Source of the DNA: Micromonospora arborensis
Lineage (GTDB): Bacteria > Actinomycetota > Actinomycetes > Mycobacteriales > Micromonosporaceae
Direction: 5' to 3'
DNA: 64,000 nt
Assembly: GCF_003205615.1 (NCBI RefSeq)
Contig: NZ_PYBV01000027.1
Coordinates: 155,342-219,341 of the forward strand
Part shown: piece by piece, positions 40,740 through 49,223 of the stretch
How positions within the stretch are numbered: the stretch's first letter is position 1
Layout of the letters: the number at the start of each line of letters is the position of its first letter
Program-made: the position numbers and the translations under genes
Notes under the pieces: generated by a model
What the model saw: only the letters and a program-made list of their open reading frames with translations
Databases searched by the model: none
What the model was told of the DNA's origin: nothing

Positions 40740-41591
40740 ATGAATGACGGGACTGCCGTCGCACCCGTGGACCGCGTGATCGACCTGTTCCAAGGGGTGC
40801 GGCTCACCCCCACCCAGCGCCGGATCGCGCACTGCCTCGTGCAGCACGCCCCCACCGTGGCGTACCTGTCCGCCGCCGAGGTCGCCGAACTGGCCGGGGT
40901 CAGCCAACCGTCGGTCACCCGGTTCGCCGTCGCGCTCGGCCACGACGGCTACCCGGCGCTGCGGCGCCGACTGCGCGACCTCACCACCTCCACTTCGGAC
41001 GGATCGACGGACGCCGGCAACGAACTCCAGCAGGCGGTACGCGCGGAAATCGGCAACCTGGACCGACTCGCCGCCCAGTTGGCCGACCGGGACCGGATCG
41101 CCGAGACCGGCCGCCTGCTCGCCGCCAGCCGCCCGCTGCCAGTGCTCGGCCTGCGCGCCGCCGCGCCGCTGGCCGCGTACTTCGCCTACTTCGCGGCCAA
41201 GGTGCACCCGGACGTGCGGGTGCTCGACGACGGCGGCAGCCTGCTCACCGACCGCCTGGAGCAGGCTGCCGAGGCCGGGGCGTCCGCCCTGCTCGCCTTC
41301 GTGCTCCCCCGCTACCCCCGGGAGACCCTGGACGCGCTGCGCGACGCCCGCGCCGCCGGGCTGACCGTGGTGGCGATCACCGACTCACCGGTCAGCCCCG
41401 CCACCGAGTACGCCGACGTGGTGCTGCCCGCGGCGGTCGGCGCGCAGCTCGTCTTCGACCTGCACACCGCCCCGATGACCCTGGCCATGGTGCTGTTGCA
41501 GGCGATCTGCGACGCCGCGCCGGCCGACACCCAGCGCCGGCTGGAGGCCTTCGAGGCCTCCGCGGCCCGCCGTCAGTTGTTCCGCGGATGA
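40740..41591 (+). CDS. MurR/RpiR-family transcriptional regulator (hut operon)
   Basis: A 283-residue regulator: N-terminal HTH_6 domain (LTPTQRRIAHCLVQHAPTVAYLSAAEVAELAGVSQPSVTRFAVALGHDGYPALRRRLRDL) and a C-terminal SIS-like sugar-isomerase fold (VLGLRAAAPLAAYFAYFAAKVHPDVRVLDDGGSLLTDRL ... LLAFVLPRYPRETLDALRDARAAGLTVVAITDSPVSP) that in the family binds a phosphorylated sugar. Here it stands 16 bases before hutU, so it most likely controls histidine breakdown and may sense a pathway intermediate such as urocanate instead of a sugar (inference). It may also autoregulate, as its own leaderless promoter would drive the operon. Confidence 0.9.
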   Translation: MNDGTAVAPVDRVIDLFQGVRLTPTQRRIAHCLVQHAPTVAYLSAAEVAELAGVSQPSVTRFAVALGHDGYPALRRRLRDLTTSTSDGSTDAGNELQQAVRAEIGNLDRLAAQLADRDRIAETGRLLAASRPLPVLGLRAAAPLAAYFAYFAAKVHPDVRVLDDGGSLLTDRLEQAAEAGASALLAFVLPRYPRETLDALRDARAAGLTVVAITDSPVSPATEYADVVLPAAVGAQLVFDLHTAPMTLAMVLLQAICDAAPADTQRRLEAFEASAARRQLFRG

Positions 41592-41607
41592 CCGGAGGAG
41601 ACCCGAG

Positions 41608-43263
41608 ATGACCCAGCCCGTCCGTGCCGCACGGGGCAGCAAGCTCACCGCCCGTGGGTGGCAGCAGGAGGCCGCCCTGCGGATGTTGATGAACAACCTC
41701 GACCCCGAGGTGGCCGAACGCCCCGACGACCTGGTCGTCTACGGCGGCACCGGCAAGGCGGCACGGGACTGGCCGTCGTACCACGCGTTGGTCCGTACGC
41801 TGACCGACCTGCGCGAGGACGAGACGATGCTGGTGCAGTCCGGCCGCCCGGTCGGCGTGCTGCGCACCCACGAGTGGGCGCCCCGGGTGCTGCTGGCCAA
41901 CTCGAACCTGGTCGGCGACTGGGCGACCTGGCCGGAGTTTCGCCGGTTGGAGCAGCTCGGGCTGACCATGTACGGGCAGATGACCGCCGGTTCGTGGATC
42001 TACATCGGCACCCAGGGCATCCTCCAGGGCACCTACGAGACGTTCGCGGCGGTGGCCGCGAAGCGGTTCGGGGGCGACCTCGCGGGCACGCTGACGTTGA
42101 CCGCGGGCTGCGGTGGGATGGGCGGCGCGCAGCCGCTCGCGGTCACCATGAACGGTGGCGTCTGCCTGATCGTCGACGTGGACCGCACCCGACTCGACCG
42201 TCGGGTGCACGACCGCTACCTGGACGAGGTCGCCGACTCGCTGGACGACGCGGTGCGGCGGGTGCTCGACGCGAAGCGGGACCGGCGCGCGCTCTCCGTT
42301 GGCGTGGTCGGCAACGCCGCCGAGGTCTTCCCCGAGTTGCTGCGCCGCGGCGTCGCCGTCGACATCGTGACCGACCAGACCAGTGCCCACGACCCGCTGT
42401 CGTACCTGCCGGTGGGGGTGGAGCTGGCCGACGCCCGCGACTACGCGGCGGCAAAGCCGGCCGAGTTCACCGACCGGGCCCGCGCGTCGATGGCGACGCA
42501 CGTCGAGGCGATGGTCGGTTTCGCCGACGCCGGCGCCGAGGTCTTCGACTACGGCAACTCGATCCGCGGCGAGGCGCAGCTCGCTGGCTACCAGCGTGCG
42601 TTCGACTTCCCCGGTTTCGTGCCCGCGTACATCCGGCCGCTGTTCTCCGAGGGCAGGGGCCCGTTCCGGTGGGCGGCGCTCTCCGGCGACCCGGCCGACA
42701 TCGCGGCGACCGACCGGGCCATCCTGGAGCTGTTCCCGGAGAACGAGCCCCTGGCCCGGTGGATCCGGCTGGCCGGCGAGCGGGTCGCCTTCCAGGGCCT
42801 GCCGGCACGGATCTGCTGGCTCGGGTACGGCGAGCGGGACAAGGCAGGCGTGCGGTTCAACGAGATGGTCGCCTCCGGTGAGCTGTCCGCCCCGGTCGTC
42901 ATCGGTCGGGACCACCTGGACGCCGGCAGCGTGGCCAGCCCGTACCGGGAGACCGAGGCAATGGCCGACGGCTCCGACGCGATCGCCGACTGGCCGCTGC
43001 TCAACGCCCTGGTCAACACGGCCAGTGGCGCCTCCTGGGTGTCCATCCACCACGGCGGCGGGGTGGGCATCGGCCGGTCGATCCACGCCGGGCAGGTCTG
43101 CGTGGCCGACGGGACCGCCCTCGCCGGGCAGAAGATCGAGCGGGTGCTCACCAACGACCCGGCGATGGGCGTGATCCGGCACGTCGACGCCGGCTACGAC
43201 ATCGCCCGTGACGTTGCGGCCCGCACCGGCCTCCGCACGCCGATGACCGAGGGACCCGCGTGA
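41608..43263 (+). CDS. hutU: Urocanate hydratase
   Basis: NAD+-dependent second step of histidine degradation, converting urocanate to imidazolonepropionate in the cytoplasm. The 551-residue length matches the family. Diagnostic sequence: NNLDPEVAERPDDLVVYGGTGKAARDWPSYHALVRTL, TLTAGCGGMGGAQPLAVTMNGG (NAD-binding glycine loop), DQTSAHDPLSYLPVG, and ARICWLGYGERDKAG with the conserved Cys403. It is preceded by GGAGGAGACCCGAG, a good ribosome-binding site, and follows the regulator by 16 bases. Its stop overlaps the start of the next gene. Confidence 0.97.
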   Translation: MTQPVRAARGSKLTARGWQQEAALRMLMNNLDPEVAERPDDLVVYGGTGKAARDWPSYHALVRTLTDLREDETMLVQSGRPVGVLRTHEWAPRVLLANSNLVGDWATWPEFRRLEQLGLTMYGQMTAGSWIYIGTQGILQGTYETFAAVAAKRFGGDLAGTLTLTAGCGGMGGAQPLAVTMNGGVCLIVDVDRTRLDRRVHDRYLDEVADSLDDAVRRVLDAKRDRRALSVGVVGNAAEVFPELLRRGVAVDIVTDQTSAHDPLSYLPVGVELADARDYAAAKPAEFTDRARASMATHVEAMVGFADAGAEVFDYGNSIRGEAQLAGYQRAFDFPGFVPAYIRPLFSEGRGPFRWAALSGDPADIAATDRAILELFPENEPLARWIRLAGERVAFQGLPARICWLGYGERDKAGVRFNEMVASGELSAPVVIGRDHLDAGSVASPYRETEAMADGSDAIADWPLLNALVNTASGASWVSIHHGGGVGIGRSIHAGQVCVADGTALAGQKIERVLTNDPAMGVIRHVDAGYDIARDVAARTGLRTPMTEGPA

Positions 43264-44471
43264 GCCGCATGAGCGACGACCTTCCCGGCCGGTTCCGGGC
43301 CCTGTGGGACGAGATCGCGCCGATCGGGCGGGACGCCGACAGCGGAGGCTACCTGCGGTACGCGTTGACCGAGCCGGAGATCGCGCTACGCGCCTGGTTC
43401 CGCGCGCAGGCCGAACGTCGGGGCCTGCCGGTGACCGAGGACGGCAACGGCAACCTCTTCGCCCACTGGGGTGACCCGGAGGCGTCCGGCGCGGTGCTCA
43501 CCGGCAGCCACTTCGACTCGGTGCCGCACGGCGGGGCGTACGACGGGCCGCTCGGCATCGTCAGCGCGTTCCTCGCCGTGGACGAGTTGCGCGCCGCTGC
43601 TGTCACTCCCACCCGGCCGCTGGTGCTCGCCGCGTTCGTCGAGGAGGAGGGTGCGCGTTTCGGCGTACCGTGTCTGGGGTCGCGGTTGCTCACCGGCGCG
43701 CTGCCGCCGGACCGCGCGGCCGGCCTCCGCGACGCGGCCGGGGTGAGCTTCGCCGAGGCGCTCGGTGACCGGCCGGCCGGCGCCCGCCCGGAGCTGCTGG
43801 GCCGGATCGGCGCCTTCGTGGAGCTGCACGTCGAGCAGGGCCGCGCGCTCGTGGACACCGACGCGCCGGTCGCGGTGGCCAGCGCGATCTGGCCGCATGG
43901 CCGGTGGCGCTTCGACGTTGTTGGCGAGGGCAACCACGCGGGTACGACCCGGATGGCCGACCGCCGCGACCCGATGCTCACCTATGCGTTCGCGGTGCTG
44001 GCGGCGAACAAGGAGGCCCGGCTGCGCGGCGCGCACGCCACCGTGGGCCGGGTCGCCGTCGAACCGAACGCCACCAACGCGATCCCGTCGAAGGTCACCG
44101 GCTGGCTGGACGCCCGGGCGGCCGACCCGCAGACGCTGACCGGGCTGGTCGACGCGGTCTGGGGCAAGCTCGCCGAGCGGGCCCGGCGCGACGGTACGGT
44201 GGTGACGGTCACCGAGGAGTCGGCGACCCCGCTGGTCGCCTTCGACGACGGGCTGGCCGAACGGCTGGCCACGCTGCTGGACGCGCCGGTGCTGCCCACC
44301 GGTGCGGGGCACGACGCCGGGGTGCTCGCCGCGCACCTGCCCACCGCGATGCTGTTCGTGCGCAACCCGACCGGGGTGTCGCACTCCCCCGCCGAGGCGG
44401 CCACCGACGACGACTGCGCCGCCGGCGTGCGGGCGCTGGCCCGGGTGCTGGAGGAGCTGACATGCCGGTGA
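43260..44471 (+). CDS. M20-family amidohydrolase (allantoate amidohydrolase-like), probable hut final step
   Basis: A 403-residue two-metal hydrolase of the Zn-dependent allantoate/N-carbamoyl-amino-acid amidohydrolase branch. Metal and catalytic motifs: LTGSHFDSVPHGGAYDGPLGIVSAF, EEEGARFGVPCLGSRLL, GAFVELHVEQGRALVDTDAPVAVAS, FDVVGEGNHAGTTRMADRRDPM and PTGAGHDAGVLAAHLPTAMLF. It lies between hutU and hutF with overlaps at both ends (GTGA with hutU, ten bases with hutF). Since hutF yields N-formylglutamate and no hutG-type deformylase is present, this enzyme is the likely deformylase of the pathway (inference). ATG 43269 is an alternative start. Confidence 0.88.
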   Translation: MSRMSDDLPGRFRALWDEIAPIGRDADSGGYLRYALTEPEIALRAWFRAQAERRGLPVTEDGNGNLFAHWGDPEASGAVLTGSHFDSVPHGGAYDGPLGIVSAFLAVDELRAAAVTPTRPLVLAAFVEEEGARFGVPCLGSRLLTGALPPDRAAGLRDAAGVSFAEALGDRPAGARPELLGRIGAFVELHVEQGRALVDTDAPVAVASAIWPHGRWRFDVVGEGNHAGTTRMADRRDPMLTYAFAVLAANKEARLRGAHATVGRVAVEPNATNAIPSKVTGWLDARAADPQTLTGLVDAVWGKLAERARRDGTVVTVTEESATPLVAFDDGLAERLATLLDAPVLPTGAGHDAGVLAAHLPTAMLFVRNPTGVSHSPAEAATDDDCAAGVRALARVLEELTCR

Positions 44472-45829
44472 CACCGACCCGCTGGCTCGCCGAGTACGCC
44501 TGGCTGCCCGAGCACGCCGAACCCACTCCCGACGTGCTGATCGAGGTCGAGGACGGCCGGATCACGGCGCTCACGCCGCTGCTTGCGGCCGGAGGCCCGC
44601 CCGCCGGGATCGAGGTGCTGCGGGACGCCACCCGGCTGCCCGGCCTCACCCTGCCCGGACTGTCCAACGTGCACTCGCACGCCTTCCACCGGGCGCTGCG
44701 CGGGCGTACCCACGGTGGTCGGGGTGACTTCTGGACCTGGCGGGACCAGATGTACGCCATCGCCGACCGACTGGACCCGGACACCTACCTCGCCCTGGCC
44801 CGGGCGGTCTACGCCGAGATGGCGCTCGCCGGGATCACCTGCGTGGGCGAGTTCCACTACCTGCACCATCGGCCCGACGGCGGCGCCTACGCCGACCCGA
44901 ACGCGATGGGCGCGGCGCTGGTGGAGGCCGCCGCGCACGCCGGTGTCCGGCTCACCCTGCTGGACACCTGCTACCTGACCTCCAGCGTGGACGGTCAGGC
45001 TCTCGCCGGGCCGCAGCGCCGCTTCGGCGACGGCGACGCGACCCACTGGGCCGAGCGGGCGACCGCGTTCCAACCGGCGGACCCGCACGCCCGGGTCGGC
45101 GCGGCGGTGCACTCGGTGCGGGCGGTCCCGGCCGACCAGCTCCGCACGGTCGCGGACTGGGCGCGGGACCGGCAGGCGCCACTGCACGTGCACCTCTCCG
45201 AGCAGCCCGCCGAGAACGACGAGTGCCGGGCCGTGCACGGGCGTACGCCCACCGCCCTGCTCGCCGAGCACGGCGTACTCGGGCCGGACACCACCGCCGT
45301 GCACGCCACCCACCCGACCAGCGGCGACCTGACCCTGCTCGGGGAGAGCCGGACCGGGGTGTGCCTCTGCCCGACTACCGAGCGGGACCTCGCCGACGGG
45401 ATCGGCCCGGCCCGCCGAATGGCCGACGTGGGGATCCGGTTGAGCCTGGGCAGCGACAGCCACGCCGTGATCGACCTGTTCGAGGAGGCCCGGGCGGTGG
45501 AGTTGGACGAGCGCCTGCGTACCCGCCGACGCGGCCACTTCGCGCCGGTCGACCTGCTGACGGCGGCCAGCACCGCCGGGCACGCCGCGTTGGGCTGGGC
45601 CGATGCCGGGAGGATCGCCGTCGGCGCACGCGCCGACCTGGTGACGGTACGGCTGGACAGCGCCCGCACGGCCGGTGTGCCGCCGGTGGGCGTGTTCTTC
45701 GCCGCCGCCGCGGCGGATGTCGAGCAGGTCGTGGTGGACGGCCGGGTGGTGGTGGCCGAGGGCCAGCACCTGAGCGTGGACGTGCCGGCCGAGTTGTCGG
45801 CGGCCATCGAGGCGGTGACTCCCGCGTGA
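44462..45829 (+). CDS. hutF: Formimidoylglutamate deiminase
   Basis: Metal-dependent amidohydrolase of 455 residues that removes ammonia from N-formimidoyl-L-glutamate to give N-formyl-L-glutamate. Key sequences: LPGLSNVHSHAFHRALRGRTHGGRGDFWTWRDQMYAIADRLDP (first metal His pair and substrate loop), GITCVGEFHYLHHRPDG, HVHLSEQPAENDECRAVHGRTPTALLAEHGVL, HATHPTSGDL, CPTTERDLADGIGPARRMADVGIRLSLGSDSHAVIDLFEEARAVE. All are typical of HutF. ATG 44462 begins inside the end of the M20 gene. Stop overlaps hutI (GTGA). Confidence 0.96.
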   Translation: MPVTPTRWLAEYAWLPEHAEPTPDVLIEVEDGRITALTPLLAAGGPPAGIEVLRDATRLPGLTLPGLSNVHSHAFHRALRGRTHGGRGDFWTWRDQMYAIADRLDPDTYLALARAVYAEMALAGITCVGEFHYLHHRPDGGAYADPNAMGAALVEAAAHAGVRLTLLDTCYLTSSVDGQALAGPQRRFGDGDATHWAERATAFQPADPHARVGAAVHSVRAVPADQLRTVADWARDRQAPLHVHLSEQPAENDECRAVHGRTPTALLAEHGVLGPDTTAVHATHPTSGDLTLLGESRTGVCLCPTTERDLADGIGPARRMADVGIRLSLGSDSHAVIDLFEEARAVELDERLRTRRRGHFAPVDLLTAASTAGHAALGWADAGRIAVGARADLVTVRLDSARTAGVPPVGVFFAAAAADVEQVVVDGRVVVAEGQHLSVDVPAELSAAIEAVTPA

Positions 45830-47010
45830 GCAGTGTGCTTGTCGACAACATCGGGGAGCTGGTCACCAACGGCGCCGGCGAGGGCCCGCTGGGCCTCCAC
45901 CGCGACGCCGCGGTGCTCGTCGAGGAGGGCCGGGTGGCCTGGGTCGGGCCGTCCGCGCACGCGCCAGCCGCTGACCGGCGAGTCGACGTCGGCGGAGCGG
46001 CCGTGCTGCCCGGCTTCGTGGACAGCCACGCCCACCTGGTCTTCGCCGGGGACCGGGCCGCCGAGTTCGGCGCCCGGATGGCCGGTGCGCCGTACACCGG
46101 CGGTGGCATCCGGACCACGGTCGGCGCGACCCGGGCCGCCACCGACGAAGAGCTGCGGGCCAACCTGCGCCGGCTGCGCGGGGAGGCGCTGCGCCAGGGC
46201 ACCACGACCATGGAGATCAAGAGTGGGTACGGGCTGACCGTCGCCGACGAGGCCCGCTCGCTGCGGATCGCCGCCGAGGCGAGCGGAGAGACCACCTTCC
46301 TCGGGGCGCACGTGGTGCCCGCCGAGTACGCCGACCGCCCCGACGACTACGTCGGACTGGTCTGTGGGCCGATGCTGGCCGCCGCCGCGCCGTACGCGAA
46401 GTGGATCGACGTGTTCTGCGAGCGGGGCGCCTTCGACGTCGACCAGGCCCGGGCCATCCTGGCCAGCGGTCAGGCCGCACGGCTGGGCGTACGGATCCAC
46501 GCCAACCAGCTCGGTCCCGGCCAGGGCGTTCAGCTCGGGGTGGAACTGGGCGCGGCCAGCGTCGACCACTGCACCCACCTGAGCGACGCCGACGTGGACG
46601 CGCTGGCCGGCACGGCCCACCGCGACGGGTCGGGGACCCGCACCGTGGCGACCCTGCTGCCCGGTGCCGAGTTCTCCACCCGATCGCCGTACCCGGACGC
46701 CCGCCGGCTGCTCGACGCCGGTGTCACCGTGGCGTTGGCCACCGACTGCAACCCCGGCTCGTCGTACACCTCGTCGATGCCGTTCTGCGTGGCCCTCGCG
46801 GTCCGTGAGATGCGGATGACCCCGGCGGAGGCGGTCTGGGCCGCGACCGCCGGTGGCGCGCGGGCGCTGCGCCGCGACGACATCGGCATCCTCACCCCCG
46901 GCGCGCGGGCCGACCTCGTCGTCCTCGACGCGCCGTCGTACCTGCACCTGGCCTACCGGCCCGGTGTCCCCTTGATCCGCCAGGTAATGCGCAACGGAGT
47001 AACGCCATGA
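45826..47010 (+). CDS. hutI: Imidazolonepropionase
   Basis: Third step of histidine degradation: opens imidazolone-5-propionate to N-formimidoyl-L-glutamate. The 394-residue amidohydrolase has VLPGFVDSHAHLVFAGDRAAEFGARMAGAPYTGGGIRTTVGATR (metal His pair and substrate loop), TTTMEIKSGYGLTVADEARSLRIAAE, TFLGAHVVPAEYADRPDDYV, DVFCERGAFDVDQAR, ASVDHCTHLSDADVDALAG and ATDCNPGSSYTSSMPFCVALAVREMRMTPAEAVWAATAGGARAL. GTG 45826 is the start used, overlapping the hutF stop. Genes before and after overlap by four bases, so the operon is tightly coupled. Confidence 0.97.
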   Translation: MSSVLVDNIGELVTNGAGEGPLGLHRDAAVLVEEGRVAWVGPSAHAPAADRRVDVGGAAVLPGFVDSHAHLVFAGDRAAEFGARMAGAPYTGGGIRTTVGATRAATDEELRANLRRLRGEALRQGTTTMEIKSGYGLTVADEARSLRIAAEASGETTFLGAHVVPAEYADRPDDYVGLVCGPMLAAAAPYAKWIDVFCERGAFDVDQARAILASGQAARLGVRIHANQLGPGQGVQLGVELGAASVDHCTHLSDADVDALAGTAHRDGSGTRTVATLLPGAEFSTRSPYPDARRLLDAGVTVALATDCNPGSSYTSSMPFCVALAVREMRMTPAEAVWAATAGGARALRRDDIGILTPGARADLVVLDAPSYLHLAYRPGVPLIRQVMRNGVTP

Positions 47011-48545
47011 CGACCGTGACCATCCAACCCACCGGAATTTCCGCCGACGACGTTCGCGCGGTGGCCCGCGGCAGCGCCACGGTCGTTCTCGACCCGGCCA
47101 CCATCGAGGCGATGGCGACCAGCCGGGCCATCGTGGACGGCATCGAGTCGTCCGGCCGCCCCGTCTACGGGGTCTCCACGGGGTTCGGGGCGCTGGCCAA
47201 CACCTTCATCGCTCCGGAGCGGCGGGCCGAGCTGCAACACGCGCTGATCCGCTCGCACGCGGCCGGGGTGGGCGCCCCGATGCCCCGCGAGGTGGTCCGG
47301 GCCATGATGCTGCTGCGGGTCCGCTCGCTGGCGCTGGGCCGTTCCGGGGTCCGCCCGCTGGTCGCCGAGGCGCTGGTCGACCTGCTCAACCACGACATCA
47401 CCCCGTGGGTGCCGGAGCACGGCTCGCTGGGCGCGTCCGGTGACCTGGCCCCGCTGGCGCACTGCGCGCTGGTGCTACTCGGCGAGGGCTGGGTCCTCGG
47501 CCCGACCGGTGCACGGCAGGACGCGGCCGACGCGCTGACCGCCGCCGGGCTCAAGCCGATCGAGCTGGCCGCCAAGGAGGGACTGGCGCTGATCAACGGC
47601 ACGGACGGCATGCTCGGCATGCTGCTGCTGGCCATCCACGACGCGGCGCACCTGTTCGCCATGGCCGACGTGACGGCCGCGCTGGCCATCGAGGCGATGC
47701 TCGGCTCGGAACGGCCGTTCCTGCCCGAGCTGCACGCGATCCGGCCGCACCCCGGCCAGGCGGCGTCGGCGGCGAACATCCACCGACTGCTGCAGGACTC
47801 CCGGGTGATGGACTCGCACCGCGACGACCTGGCGCACGCCGTGCAGGACGCGTACTCGATGCGGTGTGCTCCGCAGGTGGCCGGCGCGGCCCGCGACACC
47901 CTGGACTTCGTCCGCACGGTCGCCGGCCGGGAGCTGGTGTCCGTGGTGGACAACCCGGTGGTGCTGCCGGACGGCCGGGTCGAGTCGACGGGCAACTTCC
48001 ACGGTGCGCCGCTCGGCTTCGCCGCGGACTTCCTCGCCATCGCCGCCGCCGAGGTGGGCGCGATCGCCGAGCGGCGGGTGGACCGGCTGCTCGACGTCAC
48101 CCGATCCCGGGAACTGCCGGCGTTCCTGTCCCCCGACGCCGGGGTCAACTCCGGACTGATGATCGCCCAGTACACGGCGGCCGGGATCGTCGCCGAGAAT
48201 CGGCGTCTGGCCGCACCGGCCTCGGTGGACTCGCTGCCGACCAGCGGCATGCAGGAGGACCACGTCTCGATGGGCTGGGCCGCGGCCAAGAAGCTACGTA
48301 CCGTGCTGGACAACCTGACCAGCCTGCTCGCGGTCGAGTTGCTGGCCGGCGTACGCGGCCTGCAACTGCGCGCACCGCTGGAGCCGTCACCGGCCGGCCG
48401 GGCCGCCGTCGCCGCGCTGGGCGAGGCCGCCGGCGAACCCGGGCCGGACGTGTTCCTCGCCCCCGTGATGGAGGCCGCCCGTGCCGTCGTCGCCGGGCCG
48501 GAGCTGCGCGCCGCCATCGAACGGGAGGTCGGCCCGCTGGGCTGA
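47007..48545 (+). CDS. hutH: Histidine ammonia-lyase
   Basis: First step of histidine use: removes ammonia from L-histidine to give urocanate. The 512-residue protein has the MIO-forming triad Ala143-Ser144-Gly145 in HGSLGASGDLAPLAHCALVLLGEG, the substrate region RPVYGVSTGFGALANTFI, NGTDGMLGM in place of the usual NGT block, QDAYSMRCAPQVAGAARDTLDFV and TSGMQEDHVSMGWAAAKKL. Cofactor is formed from the triad without outside help. Its position last in the operon, after hutI, is reversed relative to the biochemical order. Overlaps hutI by four bases. Confidence 0.97.
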   Translation: MTTVTIQPTGISADDVRAVARGSATVVLDPATIEAMATSRAIVDGIESSGRPVYGVSTGFGALANTFIAPERRAELQHALIRSHAAGVGAPMPREVVRAMMLLRVRSLALGRSGVRPLVAEALVDLLNHDITPWVPEHGSLGASGDLAPLAHCALVLLGEGWVLGPTGARQDAADALTAAGLKPIELAAKEGLALINGTDGMLGMLLLAIHDAAHLFAMADVTAALAIEAMLGSERPFLPELHAIRPHPGQAASAANIHRLLQDSRVMDSHRDDLAHAVQDAYSMRCAPQVAGAARDTLDFVRTVAGRELVSVVDNPVVLPDGRVESTGNFHGAPLGFAADFLAIAAAEVGAIAERRVDRLLDVTRSRELPAFLSPDAGVNSGLMIAQYTAAGIVAENRRLAAPASVDSLPTSGMQEDHVSMGWAAAKKLRTVLDNLTSLLAVELLAGVRGLQLRAPLEPSPAGRAAVAALGEAAGEPGPDVFLAPVMEAARAVVAGPELRAAIEREVGPLG

Positions 48546-48573
48546 ACTCCCGGGTCGCTGCCGTCCGCCGCGG

Positions 48574-48625
48574 GTCAGGCGGCGGGCGGCAGCATCTCGC
48601 GCCCGTCAGGCGGCGGGCGGTAGCA
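48574..48625. repeat. Imperfect direct repeat at the rdgB 3' end
   Basis: A 21-base unit (GTCAGGCGGCGGGCGG followed by C/T AGCA) occurs at 48574 and again at 48605, 31 bases apart, with one difference. The second copy contains the rdgB stop codon and last codons; the first copy lies in the hutH-rdgB spacer. Confidence 0.75.
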
Positions 48626-49223
48626 CTTTCGCGACCAGCTTGGCCAGCTCACGCAACGCCTTGCCGCGGTGGCTGATCGCGTCCTTCTCCGCCGGGGTCA
48701 GCTCGGCGTTGGTCCGGTCCTGCCCGTCGCCCAGGAAGATCGGGTCGTAGCCGAACCCACCATCACCACGCGGGGCGCGCAGCACCCGACCGGACTGCCG
48801 GCCGTCGACCAGGTGCTCCTTGCCGCCGGGCAGCACCAACGCCACCGTGCAGACGAACGAGGCCGCCCGCTGCTCGTCGGGCACGTCGGCGATCTGATCC
48901 AGCACCAGCTGAAGGTTGGCCTTGTCGTCGCCGTGCTGGCCGGCCCAGCGGGCGCTGAACACCCCCGGCATCCCGTTGAGCGCGTCCACCGCGATCCCCG
49001 AGTCGTCGGCGATGGTCGGCAGCCCGCTCTGGCGGCAGCCCTCCCGCGCCTTGATCAGCGCGTTCTCACCGAAGGTCAGGCCGGTCTCCGGCAGCTCCGC
49101 GTACTGCTCGATGTCGTCCAGCCCGATCAGGGCGATCCGGTGCGCACCGAGCGCGCCGTCCAGGATCCGCTGAAGTTCCACCAGCTTCTTACGGTTACGG
49201 GTGGCGAGCAGGACCTTGTTCAT
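48606..49223 (-). CDS. rdgB: XTP/dITP diphosphatase (RdgB/HAM1 family)
   Basis: Nucleotide-pool cleaning enzyme of 205 residues, hydrolysing dITP, ITP and XTP to monophosphates. MNKVLLATRNRKKLVELQRIL is the nucleotide-binding start, then ETGLTFGENALIKAREGCRQSGLPTIADDSGIAVDALNGMPGVFSARWAG (substrate and Mg2+ residues) and GGFGYDPIFLGDGQDRTNAELTPAEKDAISHRGKALREL. ATG 49223 overlaps the rph stop by four bases, so it follows rph in an operon, as in mycobacteria. The C-terminal codons are repeated once more downstream. Confidence 0.96.
   Translation of the reverse strand: MNKVLLATRNRKKLVELQRILDGALGAHRIALIGLDDIEQYAELPETGLTFGENALIKAREGCRQSGLPTIADDSGIAVDALNGMPGVFSARWAGQHGDDKANLQLVLDQIADVPDEQRAASFVCTVALVLPGGKEHLVDGRQSGRVLRAPRGDGGFGYDPIFLGDGQDRTNAELTPAEKDAISHRGKALRELAKLVAKVLPPAA

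Noticed and set aside
41392..43182. A 596-codon open frame antisense to hutU
   Set aside because: It lies fully opposite a certain urocanase gene, is rich in Arg, His, Gln and Val as expected from GC-skewed third positions, and has no domain or start signal.
43982..45769. A 595-codon open frame antisense to the M20 gene and hutF
   Set aside because: Shadow of well-supported genes; composition is that of an out-of-frame reading and no motif is visible.
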